Shown here: piece after piece, positions 33,350-43,464 of the stretch | Layout: each line of letters begins with the position of its first letter | Position numbering within the stretch: position 1 is the stretch's first letter | Assembly (NCBI GenBank): GCA_029762575.1 | Contig: JARVGL010000005.1 | Location: 1 to 47,692, forward strand | Reading direction: 5' to 3' | Length of the DNA stretch: 47,692 nt | From: Thermoplasmatota archaeon | GTDB taxonomy: Archaea > Thermoplasmatota > E2 > DHVEG-1 | The notes under the pieces: model-generated | Seen by the model: only the letters and a program-made list of their open reading frames with translations | The model's database searches: none | Told to the model about the DNA's origin: nothing | Translations under genes and position numbers: made by a program

Positions 33350-34570
33350 TTACACGGGTATGGCTGAGAGTTTTTCCTCAATCACCATTCCTAATCGTTT
33401 GATACCTTCCTCTATTCTCTCATCAGATGAATACGAGAAATTCAACCGAAGTGATCGTTCACCTTTACCATCGACGTGGAACGCTTTTCCATGGACGTAG
33501 GCTACCTTATTCTTGATTGCATCGAGAAACATTATCTCTGTATCGATACCTTTAGGTAGTGTCACCCAAGCAAACATACCGCCATGAGGTTTGTTGCATT
33601 CATATCCTTCTGGGAAATATTTCTGTATGGATTCGATCATCACATCACGTTTTGGTTTGTACATTTGACAAATCTTCATAATGTGTAGATCTAAGGCTCC
33701 CTGACGTATGAACTCATTTGCTATGAATTGTGTAAACGTGTTCGTACAAAGATCTAAAGCTTGTTTACATATGACCATCTTTCGTGTAAGTTCTTCAGAT
33801 GCAATGGTCCAGGCAAGTCGGAATCCTGGCGAAAGGATCTTAGAAAACGTAGACATATAAATAACGCGGCCTTCGTCATCAAAGGCTTTGATGGGTTTTA
33901 TGTGATCAGAATCATAGCGAAGTTTTCCATAGGGGTCATCTTCGATGATCACAAGATCAAATTCATTTGCGATATCAACAAGATGTTTCCTTCGTTTTTC
34001 AGGCATGACGACCCCGGCAGGGTTCTGAAATGTTGGTACAACGTAGATGAATTTAGGCGTGATATCATTTTTTTTCAGTTCATTGAGCTTTTCCTCTAAT
34101 AGGTCTACTCGTAGACCATCTTTATCTAAGGGTATTCCTTCAAGGTTGCTTTCGTAACTGCGGAAGGCGTTGATCCCTCCAAGATATGTTGGTAGGCCTA
34201 CAATGGCGACGTCACCAGGGTTAAGAAAGATTTTTCCCACCGTGTCAAGTGCTTGCTGTGAGCCACTTACAATTAACACGTTTTCTCCAGTGATATCCTT
34301 TATACCATCCTTTTGAGCACGTTCAGCGATATGATCCCTGAGTTCAGGAACTCCCTTTGTTGTACCATATTGTAATGCCTTTTTACCGTTAGTTCTCATC
34401 ACTGTTTCTATTATATCGTTCAAAGTGTCAATAGGAAACGAATCAGGATTGGGTAGACCTCCTGCAAATGATATGATCTCAGGGTCTTGAGCGACCTTTA
34501 AAAGCTCTCGGATAACAGATTTCCGCATCTTTCCCGCTCTATCCGAATATAATCGTTCTATGTTAGTCAT
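33350..34570 (-). CDS. PLP-dependent aminotransferase (class I, 2-aminoadipate/LysN-like)
   Basis: ISFAGGLPNPDSFP, VSGSQQALDTVGK, PTFQNPAGVVM, IIEDDPYGKLRY, STFSKILSPGFRLAW. Confidence 0.9.
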   Translation of the reverse strand: MTNIERLYSDRAGKMRKSVIRELLKVAQDPEIISFAGGLPNPDSFPIDTLNDIIETVMRTNGKKALQYGTTKGVPELRDHIAERAQKDGIKDITGENVLIVSGSQQALDTVGKIFLNPGDVAIVGLPTYLGGINAFRSYESNLEGIPLDKDGLRVDLLEEKLNELKKNDITPKFIYVVPTFQNPAGVVMPEKRRKHLVDIANEFDLVIIEDDPYGKLRYDSDHIKPIKAFDDEGRVIYMSTFSKILSPGFRLAWTIASEELTRKMVICKQALDLCTNTFTQFIANEFIRQGALDLHIMKICQMYKPKRDVMIESIQKYFPEGYECNKPHGGMFAWVTLPKGIDTEIMFLDAIKNKVAYVHGKAFHVDGKGERSLRLNFSYSSDERIEEGIKRLGMVIEEKLSAIPV

Positions 34571-34654
34571 AAAGCACCTCAAGAGCCTGATAGAATCCCT
34601 TTTTAAATATGCTTCGCAAAAAGTTTGATATATCCATAAGGGATATCAGAGCTA

Positions 34655-34849
34655 TTATTCGTTTTTTTCTGGCCATAGCAAAGGTCGTAATGAATGATCC
34701 ATCGCAGGCATTGATTCCATGGTGTCTCTATCGATGTTAAAACGATACATAACATGAAGTGCAATGGATTCATCACTAGCGAAAAGACTCATATCATCAG
34801 GAATCATTGTACTGAACACTTCTTTTCTTGATTCACGATCATCTCTCAT
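34655..34849 (-). CDS. hypothetical small protein (64 aa)
   Basis: Isolated ORF with a TATA-like TTTATAAG about 35 bp upstream on the minus strand. Confidence 0.4.
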   Translation of the reverse strand: MRDDRESRKEVFSTMIPDDMSLFASDESIALHVMYRFNIDRDTMESMPAMDHSLRPLLWPEKNE

Positions 34850-35021
34850 ATTCTACCAAATACTACAAAGGAAGTATCATTCTTATAAATCTTTGCATTT
34901 CACAGTGGTTATTGATGTTTTATTTAGATGGGACATTGCTACATCGCTGTCCTTCATGACAAAAGATTTATTAGGGCTTTGATACTCCGGGAAACTAACC
35001 ATACTATGGAGTGTTCACAAG

Positions 35022-36050
35022 ATGGAGGCTATTATCCTAGCTGGAGGATTTGGAACAAGGTTACGTCCCTTAACCTATACTCGTGCAAAATCTCTTTTAC
35101 CTATTATGAATCGACCGATGATTACGTATCTTCTTGATATGCTTCCTGAAGAGGTTGACACGGTCGTTCTTGCGGTCAACTATCGTAAAAAACAGATCGA
35201 GGAATACTTTAAATCCTATGACTGTGGAAAAGATATCATTGTAAATGATGAGCCAACTCCACTTGGCACAGGTGGTGCTGTTAAATTTGCGCAACAACAT
35301 ATAACCGACCGTTTTTTTGTATTGAATAGTGATATCATCTGTTCACTTCAGTTAGAGAAAATGATATTGTTTCATGAGAAACATCGATCAGCATCAACGA
35401 TCTCCTTATGGCCTGTTGAGAATGTGTCAGAGTTTGGTGTGGTCGATGTTAAAGAGGATGGTAACATCATCCGTTTCGTTGAGAAACCAAGACCTGAGGA
35501 TGCCCCGTCGAATCTTATCAATGCCGGCGCTTATCTTTTAGAACCATTTGTCCTAGATTATATACAACCTGATAAGCTTATCTCGATGGAAAAAGAGATA
35601 TTCCCTCAGATAATCAAGGATACCAAACGATTTTATGGATATCAATTCCAAGGCTATTGGATGGACATCGGTCGAATTAGTAGCTACTTACAGGTACATG
35701 AAATGCTGCTCGACAAAAACAATATGTCACAGATGATAGGGACGAATTGTAAGATACACGGAAGAGTAGATCGTTGTATACTTGGAAACAATGTTTTCAT
35801 TGGCAAGGGGTCAATGGTTACATCAAGCGTCGTTTTTGATGACGCTGTTATAGAAGAAGATGTCCATATGGATCGTTGTGTGATAGGATCACAAAGCACT
35901 ATAGGCAACTCTACACGATTGCATAATGTCGTTGTTGGTGATCATGAAGTGCTTTCATCTGAGAGTTCCTATGAAAACAAGCCTATATGGACCCAACAGA
36001 TTCCAGAAGGATATCCACAAAAACAAATAGGAAATGTTATTGGAGAATAA
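35022..36050 (+). CDS. sugar-1-phosphate nucleotidyltransferase (NDP-sugar pyrophosphorylase) with left-handed beta-helix C-terminus
   Basis: MEAIILAGGFGTRLRPLTYTRAKSLLPIMNRP and hexapeptide repeats. Confidence 0.93.
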   Translation: MEAIILAGGFGTRLRPLTYTRAKSLLPIMNRPMITYLLDMLPEEVDTVVLAVNYRKKQIEEYFKSYDCGKDIIVNDEPTPLGTGGAVKFAQQHITDRFFVLNSDIICSLQLEKMILFHEKHRSASTISLWPVENVSEFGVVDVKEDGNIIRFVEKPRPEDAPSNLINAGAYLLEPFVLDYIQPDKLISMEKEIFPQIIKDTKRFYGYQFQGYWMDIGRISSYLQVHEMLLDKNNMSQMIGTNCKIHGRVDRCILGNNVFIGKGSMVTSSVVFDDAVIEEDVHMDRCVIGSQSTIGNSTRLHNVVVGDHEVLSSESSYENKPIWTQQIPEGYPQKQIGNVIGE

Positions 36051-36117
36051 ACCATTAGCTCTCCTCTTTTGTCTTACTTCAAACATCTTTTTATAATGAA
36101 GAATGAATTGTGGATAC

Positions 36118-37512
36118 ATGATTGAAACAGTGAATCCTAATATTTTTCGAGCATATGATATACGAGGATTATATGGGAAAGATATAGACCCAACGGTTTT
36201 CTATCGTATTGGTCTAGGTGCAGGCACCTATCTTCAAAAAGAAATGAAAAAATCAAGGATAACCGTTGGAAATGATCTAAGACAATCAAGCCATCCACTT
36301 GTTCATGCCTTCATTGCGGGTTTATCCGCTACTGGAGTACTGGTTACCTCCTGTGGGACGACGTCATTTGGTCAGACATTGTTTGCTGGATGGAAAAACA
36401 ACCAAGACCTCATTAGCTTTATCACCGCTAGTCATCTTCCTCCTGAATGGAATGGTGTTAAATTCTACTTTGGTGATGGTGTGGGATTACCAGAAGAAGA
36501 ACTCATGAAGATTAGAGACATTGTCCTAAAACAAAGATGGATAGAAGTGCCATGGAATGATATACCTTCAATTCAAACCATTCATCCTCAAAAGAGCTAT
36601 GAGGATTTTTTTGTATCAAAGTTTTCCTATAAAAACCGATTAAAGGTCGCTGTTGATTGTGGGGGCGCCAGTATGACTCTGTCAGCTCCGAGTGTTCTTG
36701 AGAAACTTGGATTGGATGTTGTAAAGGTGTACTGTGATCCTGACCCAAGTTTTTCCCAACGTCCTTCGGACCCCAAACCAGAGAATTTAGAGAAACTGGT
36801 ATCAACAGTAAAAAATGAAAAATGTGATTTTGGTGTCGCATTTGATGGTGATGGAGATCGCTCGGTCATCGTTGATGATACTGGATTGATATTATCTGCT
36901 GATCAAACGGGCATCATCATTGGAAAATATGGACTCGACAAAAGATCTGGTACTGTTATTGTAAATGTTGAATGTTCAAAAGCTGTCGAAGAACAATTAA
37001 CTCCTTTAGGATACAAGGTTAAACAGATCCAGGTTGGGCATACGTTTCTAACATTGCATGCAAAAAAAGAAGGTTCGCCATTGGGGATTGAATCATCTGG
37101 TCATCTTATCTTACCGGCGTATTTTCTGTTTGATGATGCACTAGTCATCCCTTTAAAGATAGCGGAGATCTTAGATAAAACATCACAACAACTGCACTTT
37201 CTTGCAGAAGAGATCCCAATGTATCCTCGAAAGAAACTAGAGATAACTTGTTCTGATGATACGAAATTCGATATCATAAAACAACTTTCCATACAATGTT
37301 CTAACGAATATGAACAAGTTAATCTGCTTGATGGGGTACGGGTGAACCTTGAGAATGGATGGGTGCTCATACGAGCGTCCAACACAAGTCCAATTATTCG
37401 ATTAACAGCAGAGGCTAATACCATTGATGATGTAGAGGAGTTGGCATCCCTTTTCGAAACAAAGACAAAAAAACTCATCGAAGAGATTCAAACCCCGGTA
37501 CCCATGAAATAA
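36118..37512 (+). CDS. phosphomannomutase/phosphoglucomutase family protein
   Basis: NPNIFRAYDIRGLYG, ITASHLPPEWNGVKF, FDGDGDR, GIESSGH, RASNTSPIIRL. Confidence 0.9.
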   Translation: MIETVNPNIFRAYDIRGLYGKDIDPTVFYRIGLGAGTYLQKEMKKSRITVGNDLRQSSHPLVHAFIAGLSATGVLVTSCGTTSFGQTLFAGWKNNQDLISFITASHLPPEWNGVKFYFGDGVGLPEEELMKIRDIVLKQRWIEVPWNDIPSIQTIHPQKSYEDFFVSKFSYKNRLKVAVDCGGASMTLSAPSVLEKLGLDVVKVYCDPDPSFSQRPSDPKPENLEKLVSTVKNEKCDFGVAFDGDGDRSVIVDDTGLILSADQTGIIIGKYGLDKRSGTVIVNVECSKAVEEQLTPLGYKVKQIQVGHTFLTLHAKKEGSPLGIESSGHLILPAYFLFDDALVIPLKIAEILDKTSQQLHFLAEEIPMYPRKKLEITCSDDTKFDIIKQLSIQCSNEYEQVNLLDGVRVNLENGWVLIRASNTSPIIRLTAEANTIDDVEELASLFETKTKKLIEEIQTPVPMK

Positions 37513-37525
37513 GAGCAGGATCCAT

Positions 37526-38917
37526 ATGACTCGATTATTTGGAACCAATGGTATCCGCGGTGTGGTCAATAAAGATATCACTAGTGAGTTTGCGCTAGAT
37601 ATCGGGAAAGCATGGGGGACTTTTCTAAAGAGAACAAAAAAGAGACCAAATATCGTTATAGGAACAGATGCGCGTATCTCAAACACGATGCTTAAACACA
37701 GTGTTTCAGCTGGATTACTTGCAACAGGATGTGATGTAACAGATATCGGTCTAGTACCAACTCCTGCATTACAATATATGGTTAAAATAAAACAGTTTGA
37801 TTCCGGAGTGATGATCACCGCATCCCATAATCCTGCAGAGTTCAATGGTATTAAAGGAATTGATAGTGATGGGACTGAGTTTTCCAAACAAACAGAAGAA
37901 TGTATCGAAGAGATCTATTATTCTAACGTGTTTGAATTGGTTACCTGGGATGAGATCGGGTGTTTCAATACCGTAGAATATGCAAACGAATCCTATATCA
38001 AAGGCATTATTTCCAAGGTTGACTACGTATCCATTAAGAAAAAAGGGTTTCATGTTGTCCTTGATTGCGGAAGTGGATCTGGAAGCGTTGTGACACCGTT
38101 ACTCTTGGAAAAACTTGGATGTAAGGTTACTCGTTTGTATTGCGAACCTGATGGACGGTTTCCTGGTCATCCCTCTGAACCTACACCAGAGAATGTAGCA
38201 GAACTAGTTGCAAAGATGAAGGAGACACATGCGGATGTTGGTGTTGCCCAAGATGGTGATGCAGATCGAGCGATTTTTGTTGATGAACAAGGGACATACA
38301 TATGGGGGGATCAAACATTGTCCCTTTTTGCAAAATATATGACATTACATAAACCAAAGAGTATCGTCGTTACCCCTGTTACTAGTTCCACAAGTGTTGA
38401 TGATGTTGTAAGAAAGAACAAGGGAACGGTTATACGGACTCAGGTGGGTTCACCGATTGTTGCACGGGTGATGAGGGAGAAAGATGCGATTTTTGGTGGT
38501 GAGGAAAATGGTGGGTTGATATTTCCCGAGTTTCAGTTCTGCCGTGACTCTGCAATGACTATAGCTAAGGTGCTTGAGCTCCTTGTTAACACTCGCTCAT
38601 CTCTTTCAGATCTTCTCTTAGAGATACCAAGATATGAGATGGTTAAGAAAAAGTTACGATGTCCTGATTCTATAAAGCAGGATCTGTTAAAAATGATACA
38701 AGATCAGATACAAGATGATTCATCAATAACTAGAATAGATATGACCGATGGATTAAAAGTATATTATCCAAAAGGATGGGTGTTAATGAGACCATCGGGT
38801 ACAGAGCCACTATTCCGTATTTATACTGAGTCAAAGAAGAAAGATGATGCCAAACAGTTATCGTCTCTTTTTTTAAGTATCGTAGAATCACTTATCACAA
38901 AGATGAAAACAACATAG
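37526..38917 (+). CDS. glmM: phosphoglucosamine mutase-like phosphohexomutase
   Basis: RLFGTNGIRGVVN, MITASHNPAEFNGIK, QDGDADR, GGEENGGLIFP, RPSGTEPLFRIYTE. Confidence 0.9.
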   Translation: MTRLFGTNGIRGVVNKDITSEFALDIGKAWGTFLKRTKKRPNIVIGTDARISNTMLKHSVSAGLLATGCDVTDIGLVPTPALQYMVKIKQFDSGVMITASHNPAEFNGIKGIDSDGTEFSKQTEECIEEIYYSNVFELVTWDEIGCFNTVEYANESYIKGIISKVDYVSIKKKGFHVVLDCGSGSGSVVTPLLLEKLGCKVTRLYCEPDGRFPGHPSEPTPENVAELVAKMKETHADVGVAQDGDADRAIFVDEQGTYIWGDQTLSLFAKYMTLHKPKSIVVTPVTSSTSVDDVVRKNKGTVIRTQVGSPIVARVMREKDAIFGGEENGGLIFPEFQFCRDSAMTIAKVLELLVNTRSSLSDLLLEIPRYEMVKKKLRCPDSIKQDLLKMIQDQIQDDSSITRIDMTDGLKVYYPKGWVLMRPSGTEPLFRIYTESKKKDDAKQLSSLFLSIVESLITKMKTT

Positions 38918-38926
38918 CTAAGGAGG

Positions 38927-39682
38927 CTATCGATCTAGATTTACACAGATACATGCGTAAATGGCATCGATTATTGTTTCTAGATCAAGTCCCTCAGGAG
39001 CTATTGGGGATATCTGAGGGATATGTATGAAACCCATAGGAGTATCCATATTGTGATGATGGAGATAGTGTTGTGTTTGATAGAAAAGACTGTTGCAGAT
39101 ATATAGCCCTGCAGAATAACTTTTCACGGTAGGTGCTTTTTGGTTCATCGCTAGTAATGAAGCCGCCATATCCAAAGTGGTTTGAAAGAAGAAGGGACCT
39201 TCTGGTTGGATTCTCTTAATGCTCTTCAATGGTTTTTCTGAGAGTGAATCAAATTGAATGTTCAAAGAGAGGGTTTCAATCCGGATGTTTGTTGCTTTTG
39301 CTGCTAATCCTAGGCTTACGATCAGATCAGGTTCATATACTGAGATTGCAGAGATCATTTGATCAGTAGATTCTTTGAAATCGACCGAGAGTTCTAGACC
39401 AATGATACGGTAAGGATCAATAGTAATGTTATTGAGTGCAAGTGCCACAAGACCTGAAGGGTTGATTTCATGGATGTGCCAAGGACCAAAACCTGTTACA
39501 AGTATCATCCTTTCATCATGTTCTAATGGTGTAGCTTGACTATGGCCCAAAGGAAAAGGGAATAATACTAGGAAGATGACGATGCTTATGATCGTGATAC
39601 GGTACCATGACCTAGCGAATATTTTTTTATCATATATGTTATCTATAATCATAGGATCAATTTCTTCCATACTTTTTTTCAA
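38927..39682 (-). CDS. pyroglutamyl-peptidase I-like (C15) protein with N-terminal TM/signal anchor
   Basis: VTGFGPW, NIRIETLSLNI (Glu), SAGLYICNSLFY (Cys), GFIHIPQ (His); hydrophobic WYRITIISIVIFLVLFPFPLG before the catalytic domain. Confidence 0.87.
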   Translation of the reverse strand: MKKSMEEIDPMIIDNIYDKKIFARSWYRITIISIVIFLVLFPFPLGHSQATPLEHDERMILVTGFGPWHIHEINPSGLVALALNNITIDPYRIIGLELSVDFKESTDQMISAISVYEPDLIVSLGLAAKATNIRIETLSLNIQFDSLSEKPLKSIKRIQPEGPFFFQTTLDMAASLLAMNQKAPTVKSYSAGLYICNSLFYQTQHYLHHHNMDTPMGFIHIPQISPIAPEGLDLETIIDAIYACICVNLDR

Positions 39683-39736
39683 GTCGTTTTAATAGGTTTG
39701 TTCATGGTTTCTTTATTTGGGGAGATTGCTTATATC

Positions 39737-39799
39737 ATGAGGGCAGTAGTGTGTTACTATGAAGCGATATTAAAGGGAAACAAGCACCCGATATTTTAA
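39737..39799 (+). pseudogene. probable remnant of a thiI 5' end
   Basis: MRAVVCYYEAILKGNKHPIF* resembles the archaeal ThiI N-terminus (...YGEIALKGKNRxxF), then stops; no downstream ThiI domain. Confidence 0.4.
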
Positions 39800-39931
39800 T
39801 AACAAAGGAAGAATATTAAAATGTTTCCTTACGGTTAAGATTCCTAGATTTCAAGCATCGTTGTTTGTAAGAAATACATTAATACTGTTGTTTCAATACA
39901 GTGGACATATCAGTCTAAATAAGGTGTCACT

Positions 39932-40354
39932 ATGAATAAAGAAGAAGAACTTCAACGATATGCTAGTCTCATCGAATATTATAAGAATCAGTTACAATCA
40001 CTTGAAACACAGTTCTCCTATCTTCAGGCAACCATTCTTGATTATTCTCAGGCTAAGATCACTATTGAAAAACTTACTGAGGTAAAGAAGGCAAAGGAGA
40101 TACTTGTTCCTCTTGGCGGAGGGACGTTTACCTATGCAACCGCAAAGAATACATCTTATATATTGACCGAGGTAGGTGCGGGAGTGGTCATTGAAAAAAC
40201 TCCAAAGGATGCTATAGCGATCATTCAAAAACGTATTGATGTGTTAGAACAATCACAAAAGAATATTTCGAACATGTCACAACAGATACAGCAACAAATC
40301 GATGAGATCTCAATTAAAGCAGAACAAATGCTATCAGAGCAGGCCACTAGATAG
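39932..40354 (+). CDS. pfdA: prefoldin subunit alpha
   Basis: Coiled-coil ends around ILVPLGGGTFTYATAKNTSYILTEVGAGVVIEKT. Confidence 0.93.
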   Translation: MNKEEELQRYASLIEYYKNQLQSLETQFSYLQATILDYSQAKITIEKLTEVKKAKEILVPLGGGTFTYATAKNTSYILTEVGAGVVIEKTPKDAIAIIQKRIDVLEQSQKNISNMSQQIQQQIDEISIKAEQMLSEQATR

Positions 40355-40383
40355 ATTTCCAGAATTGTGAAATAGGGTTTCCC

Positions 40384-41616
40384 ATGTTTAAATTCCTAAA
40401 AAGAAAAATCAAGAAATTCGAAGATAAACTGGAAGAGGAACTCCAGCAAGAACTCAAACACGAAGATATCAAAAAACCTACGATAAAATCCCCGGAAGAC
40501 ACCGAGATTGAAACAAAGAAGGCTCCTGTTGATACAGAAACATCGTCAGTACCCTCTCCAAAAACGCCTGTTGATTCCTCACCAGCTGTTGATCCTCTTG
40601 ACCGTAAACAGCAGACTTTTTCTCGTGAGCAAAGACGTAAACAGCGTAACGAAGCTAGAAAAAAACGAGATGACGAGGTAGATAAACAGATTGAGATGAG
40701 TATCTCTGCGGAACTTGAGCATACTCTGAGAACAAGAAAATCGATCGGTCAAACACTTACAAAGGATGTAAAAGCTAAGACCATAAGTGATGAAAAGCTT
40801 GAGAATCTCTTATGGGAGTTAGAGATAGGGCTTTTGGAATCTGATGTTGCATATACCGTGATTGAATCAATAAAGAACGATATCAAAGAGGAATTACGAT
40901 ATGCTTCGATCCAACGGGGTGAGATCAATGAGGTCATCCAACAGGTTTTAAAACATGCGATTTCCCATGTTCTTGAATCAAATTCGTTTAATTTTGAGGA
41001 ATTCATTACGGTAACAGAGAAACCGATCGTGATTATGTTTGTTGGGGTGAATGGAAGTGGAAAGACCCTCTCAATTGCTAAGATGGCTACGATGTTAAAG
41101 AAACTTGGATTTTCATCAGTGATGGCTGCAGGTGATACGTTTAGAGCAGGTGCAATTGAACAGCTTGGTATTCACGCGGATAAGGTAGGCGTAAAGATCA
41201 TTAAACATGGGCCTGGGTCAGATCCTGCAGCAATCGCATATGACGCAATTGAACATGCAAAGGCTAAACATAAGGATGTTGTTCTTCTTGATACGGCGGG
41301 TCGGATGCAGACAAACATAAATCTCATGGATGAGATGGCGAAGATCAAGCGTGTTGCAAAACCGGATCTCATCCTTTTTGTTGGCGATGCCTTATCGGGT
41401 AATGATGCGGTGGAACAGGCAAAACGGTTCAATGAGATCGTTGGCATCGATGGGGTCATCTTAACAAAGGTTGATACTGATGCAAAGGGTGGAAGTGCAT
41501 TATCGGTGGCTTATACCATTGGAAAACCCTTACTGTTCATAGGTGTTGGGCAGGGGTATGAGGATCAGATTCCTTTTGATGCGAAATGGATGATCGATAG
41601 CATTTTTAATGAATAG
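40384..41616 (+). CDS. ftsY: SRP receptor FtsY
   Basis: Charged N-terminal A domain, GVNGSGKTLSIAKMA, AAGDTFRAGAIEQL, DTAGRMQTNINLM, TKVDTDAKGGSALS. Confidence 0.96.
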   Translation: MFKFLKRKIKKFEDKLEEELQQELKHEDIKKPTIKSPEDTEIETKKAPVDTETSSVPSPKTPVDSSPAVDPLDRKQQTFSREQRRKQRNEARKKRDDEVDKQIEMSISAELEHTLRTRKSIGQTLTKDVKAKTISDEKLENLLWELEIGLLESDVAYTVIESIKNDIKEELRYASIQRGEINEVIQQVLKHAISHVLESNSFNFEEFITVTEKPIVIMFVGVNGSGKTLSIAKMATMLKKLGFSSVMAAGDTFRAGAIEQLGIHADKVGVKIIKHGPGSDPAAIAYDAIEHAKAKHKDVVLLDTAGRMQTNINLMDEMAKIKRVAKPDLILFVGDALSGNDAVEQAKRFNEIVGIDGVILTKVDTDAKGGSALSVAYTIGKPLLFIGVGQGYEDQIPFDAKWMIDSIFNE

Positions 41617-41752
41617 GATAGCTTAAGGCATCTGAGATTTACAATGATTCTCATCTGATCTTACATATGATACATTGTTAGGATATTTTTTGTTCATTCA
41701 TCCTTTTTTAAGGTGAAAATCAATCAAAAATCATGCGTAATTATGTTTTTAG

Positions 41753-41790
41753 AAATATATTTAAATTATAAAATATAATATATTATGTGC
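41753..41790 (+). promoter_or_regulatory. AT-rich promoter region upstream of the PKD surface-protein gene
   Basis: AAATATATTTAAATTATAAAATATAATATATTATG; similar to the block upstream of the 1504-aa surface protein. Confidence 0.45.
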
Positions 41791-41817
41791 TATATCAGAT
41801 AATATCGAGTAGGAATC

Positions 41818-43464
41818 ATGGAAAAAAGAATAATAAGTCTCTCCCTAACAATCCTTATCATACTAACGTCCTATATGACCGCCGTAGCTTCAACGCTACA
41901 AGAACAGAACAAGGCAGCTTCCAGCGCTAAGGACCCTTGTTTTTCTTTACGCCTTGCAACATCACCAACCGCTGATGCAGGAGGGCCCTATACAGGAAAA
42001 ACCTATCTCGAGGTATCCTTTGATGGAAGTCATAGTTTTGATGCCGATGGATCGATAGTCTCGTACATATGGCATTGTGGTGATGGTTCTGTTGTCACTG
42101 GGTTAAAACCAACACATACCTACAAGACACCCGGGATCTATACTCTAACCCTTACAGTAAAAGACAATGAAGATAACTGCGGAACCGATTCCACAACGGT
42201 TACAATTACTATAGATGACCCACCTATCATCGAATTCATTTCCCCCCTAGAAAACTATCTATATATTCGAAACAATCAACTCTTTGCTGTACCAACACCA
42301 ACCATCATCATCGGACCCTGTGATCTTACAGTTGATGCACAGGATGATGTGGCAATACGGCGAGTAGAGTTCTATGTGGATGATGTCTTAAAACATGTGG
42401 CCTACTCCGAACCTTACTCCATGAAATGGAATACAGGTCTTCTAAAACATACCATTACAGCTATTGCATACGACTCATCAGGTCAACAGAGTAGTGCGGA
42501 AAGCACTATATTTAAATGGCGTCTCCACCCGATATTCATCATAAGTATGTTACTTTTGTTACGAAAGAGCGATACACTAGATATTGGCACCTGGTTCATA
42601 GATAAACAAACAAATCAACACATCCTTCTTTTACTTCTACGATATTTTTTAGCATCTAGCCAAGATAACGATGGTATCATAACAGATATCATTGAAAAAC
42701 TTATCCAGCAGGATCAAAACACTATTAATATCATCGATTTCCTTAACGATCATCCCCTCCTTAAAAAAAGATTAAGACAACAATTCCCTTTTCTTTATTC
42801 CATCCTTTTGGTAACAAATACATTCAATAATCTAGATGATTCACTAGTGTATGAGAAACACCGATTAATAAAGACAATCCTTCTATTAGCGATGTTACCT
42901 ACGAGCGGTACCAGTGATGATCAGAAAACTCTAGATGGATCTCGTCTTATAGATACTGCACAGTGGATGCGACAACATCGGTTCCTTGTATTAGCATCAT
43001 CTCTACTGCTAATCACTCTTATTTCTAGATTTACAAATAAAGAACCTGTTGATACCACTCCAGATATCGTTTCAGAGAACAAAGCACCTCATGCAAACGC
43101 AGGGGGGCCATACGAGGGATCACGTGGGAACCCTGTTCAATTTTCAGCTGAGAAAAGTTATGATGAGGATGGGGTCATCGTCAAATTCGAATGGGATTTT
43201 GGAGATGGTTCAAAAGCAACAGGTAAAACGGTTACTCATATCTATACGAACGTAGGTGTCTATAGTGTTACCCTTACTGTTACAGATGATGGGGGAAAAA
43301 GGACAACAAATACTACTATTGTCTCGATAACAGACCTAGAAAGCACGGGTACACCTGGTGATCAAGAGGCTGATCCGTTCTTCTGGGTAATATCCGGATC
43401 GCTTTCTGGAATTCTTCTTTTAGGTCTTGCCGTAGTAACCTTTAGGAGGAGATTATTTGAATAA
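41818..43464 (+). CDS. membrane protein with two PKD domains flanking an Ig-like and a helical region
   Basis: ADAGGPYTGKTYLEVSFDGSHSFDADGSIVSYIWHCGDGS and ANAGGPYEGSRGNPVQFSAEKSYDEDGVIVKFEWDFGDGS PKD motifs; signal peptide and C-terminal TM. Confidence 0.85.
   Translation: MEKRIISLSLTILIILTSYMTAVASTLQEQNKAASSAKDPCFSLRLATSPTADAGGPYTGKTYLEVSFDGSHSFDADGSIVSYIWHCGDGSVVTGLKPTHTYKTPGIYTLTLTVKDNEDNCGTDSTTVTITIDDPPIIEFISPLENYLYIRNNQLFAVPTPTIIIGPCDLTVDAQDDVAIRRVEFYVDDVLKHVAYSEPYSMKWNTGLLKHTITAIAYDSSGQQSSAESTIFKWRLHPIFIISMLLLLRKSDTLDIGTWFIDKQTNQHILLLLLRYFLASSQDNDGIITDIIEKLIQQDQNTINIIDFLNDHPLLKKRLRQQFPFLYSILLVTNTFNNLDDSLVYEKHRLIKTILLLAMLPTSGTSDDQKTLDGSRLIDTAQWMRQHRFLVLASSLLLITLISRFTNKEPVDTTPDIVSENKAPHANAGGPYEGSRGNPVQFSAEKSYDEDGVIVKFEWDFGDGSKATGKTVTHIYTNVGVYSVTLTVTDDGGKRTTNTTIVSITDLESTGTPGDQEADPFFWVISGSLSGILLLGLAVVTFRRRLFE

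Noticed and set aside
37402-37887. 161-aa ORF antisense across the junction of the two phosphohexomutases
   Set aside because: Both sense genes are strongly supported; antisense frame has no domain.
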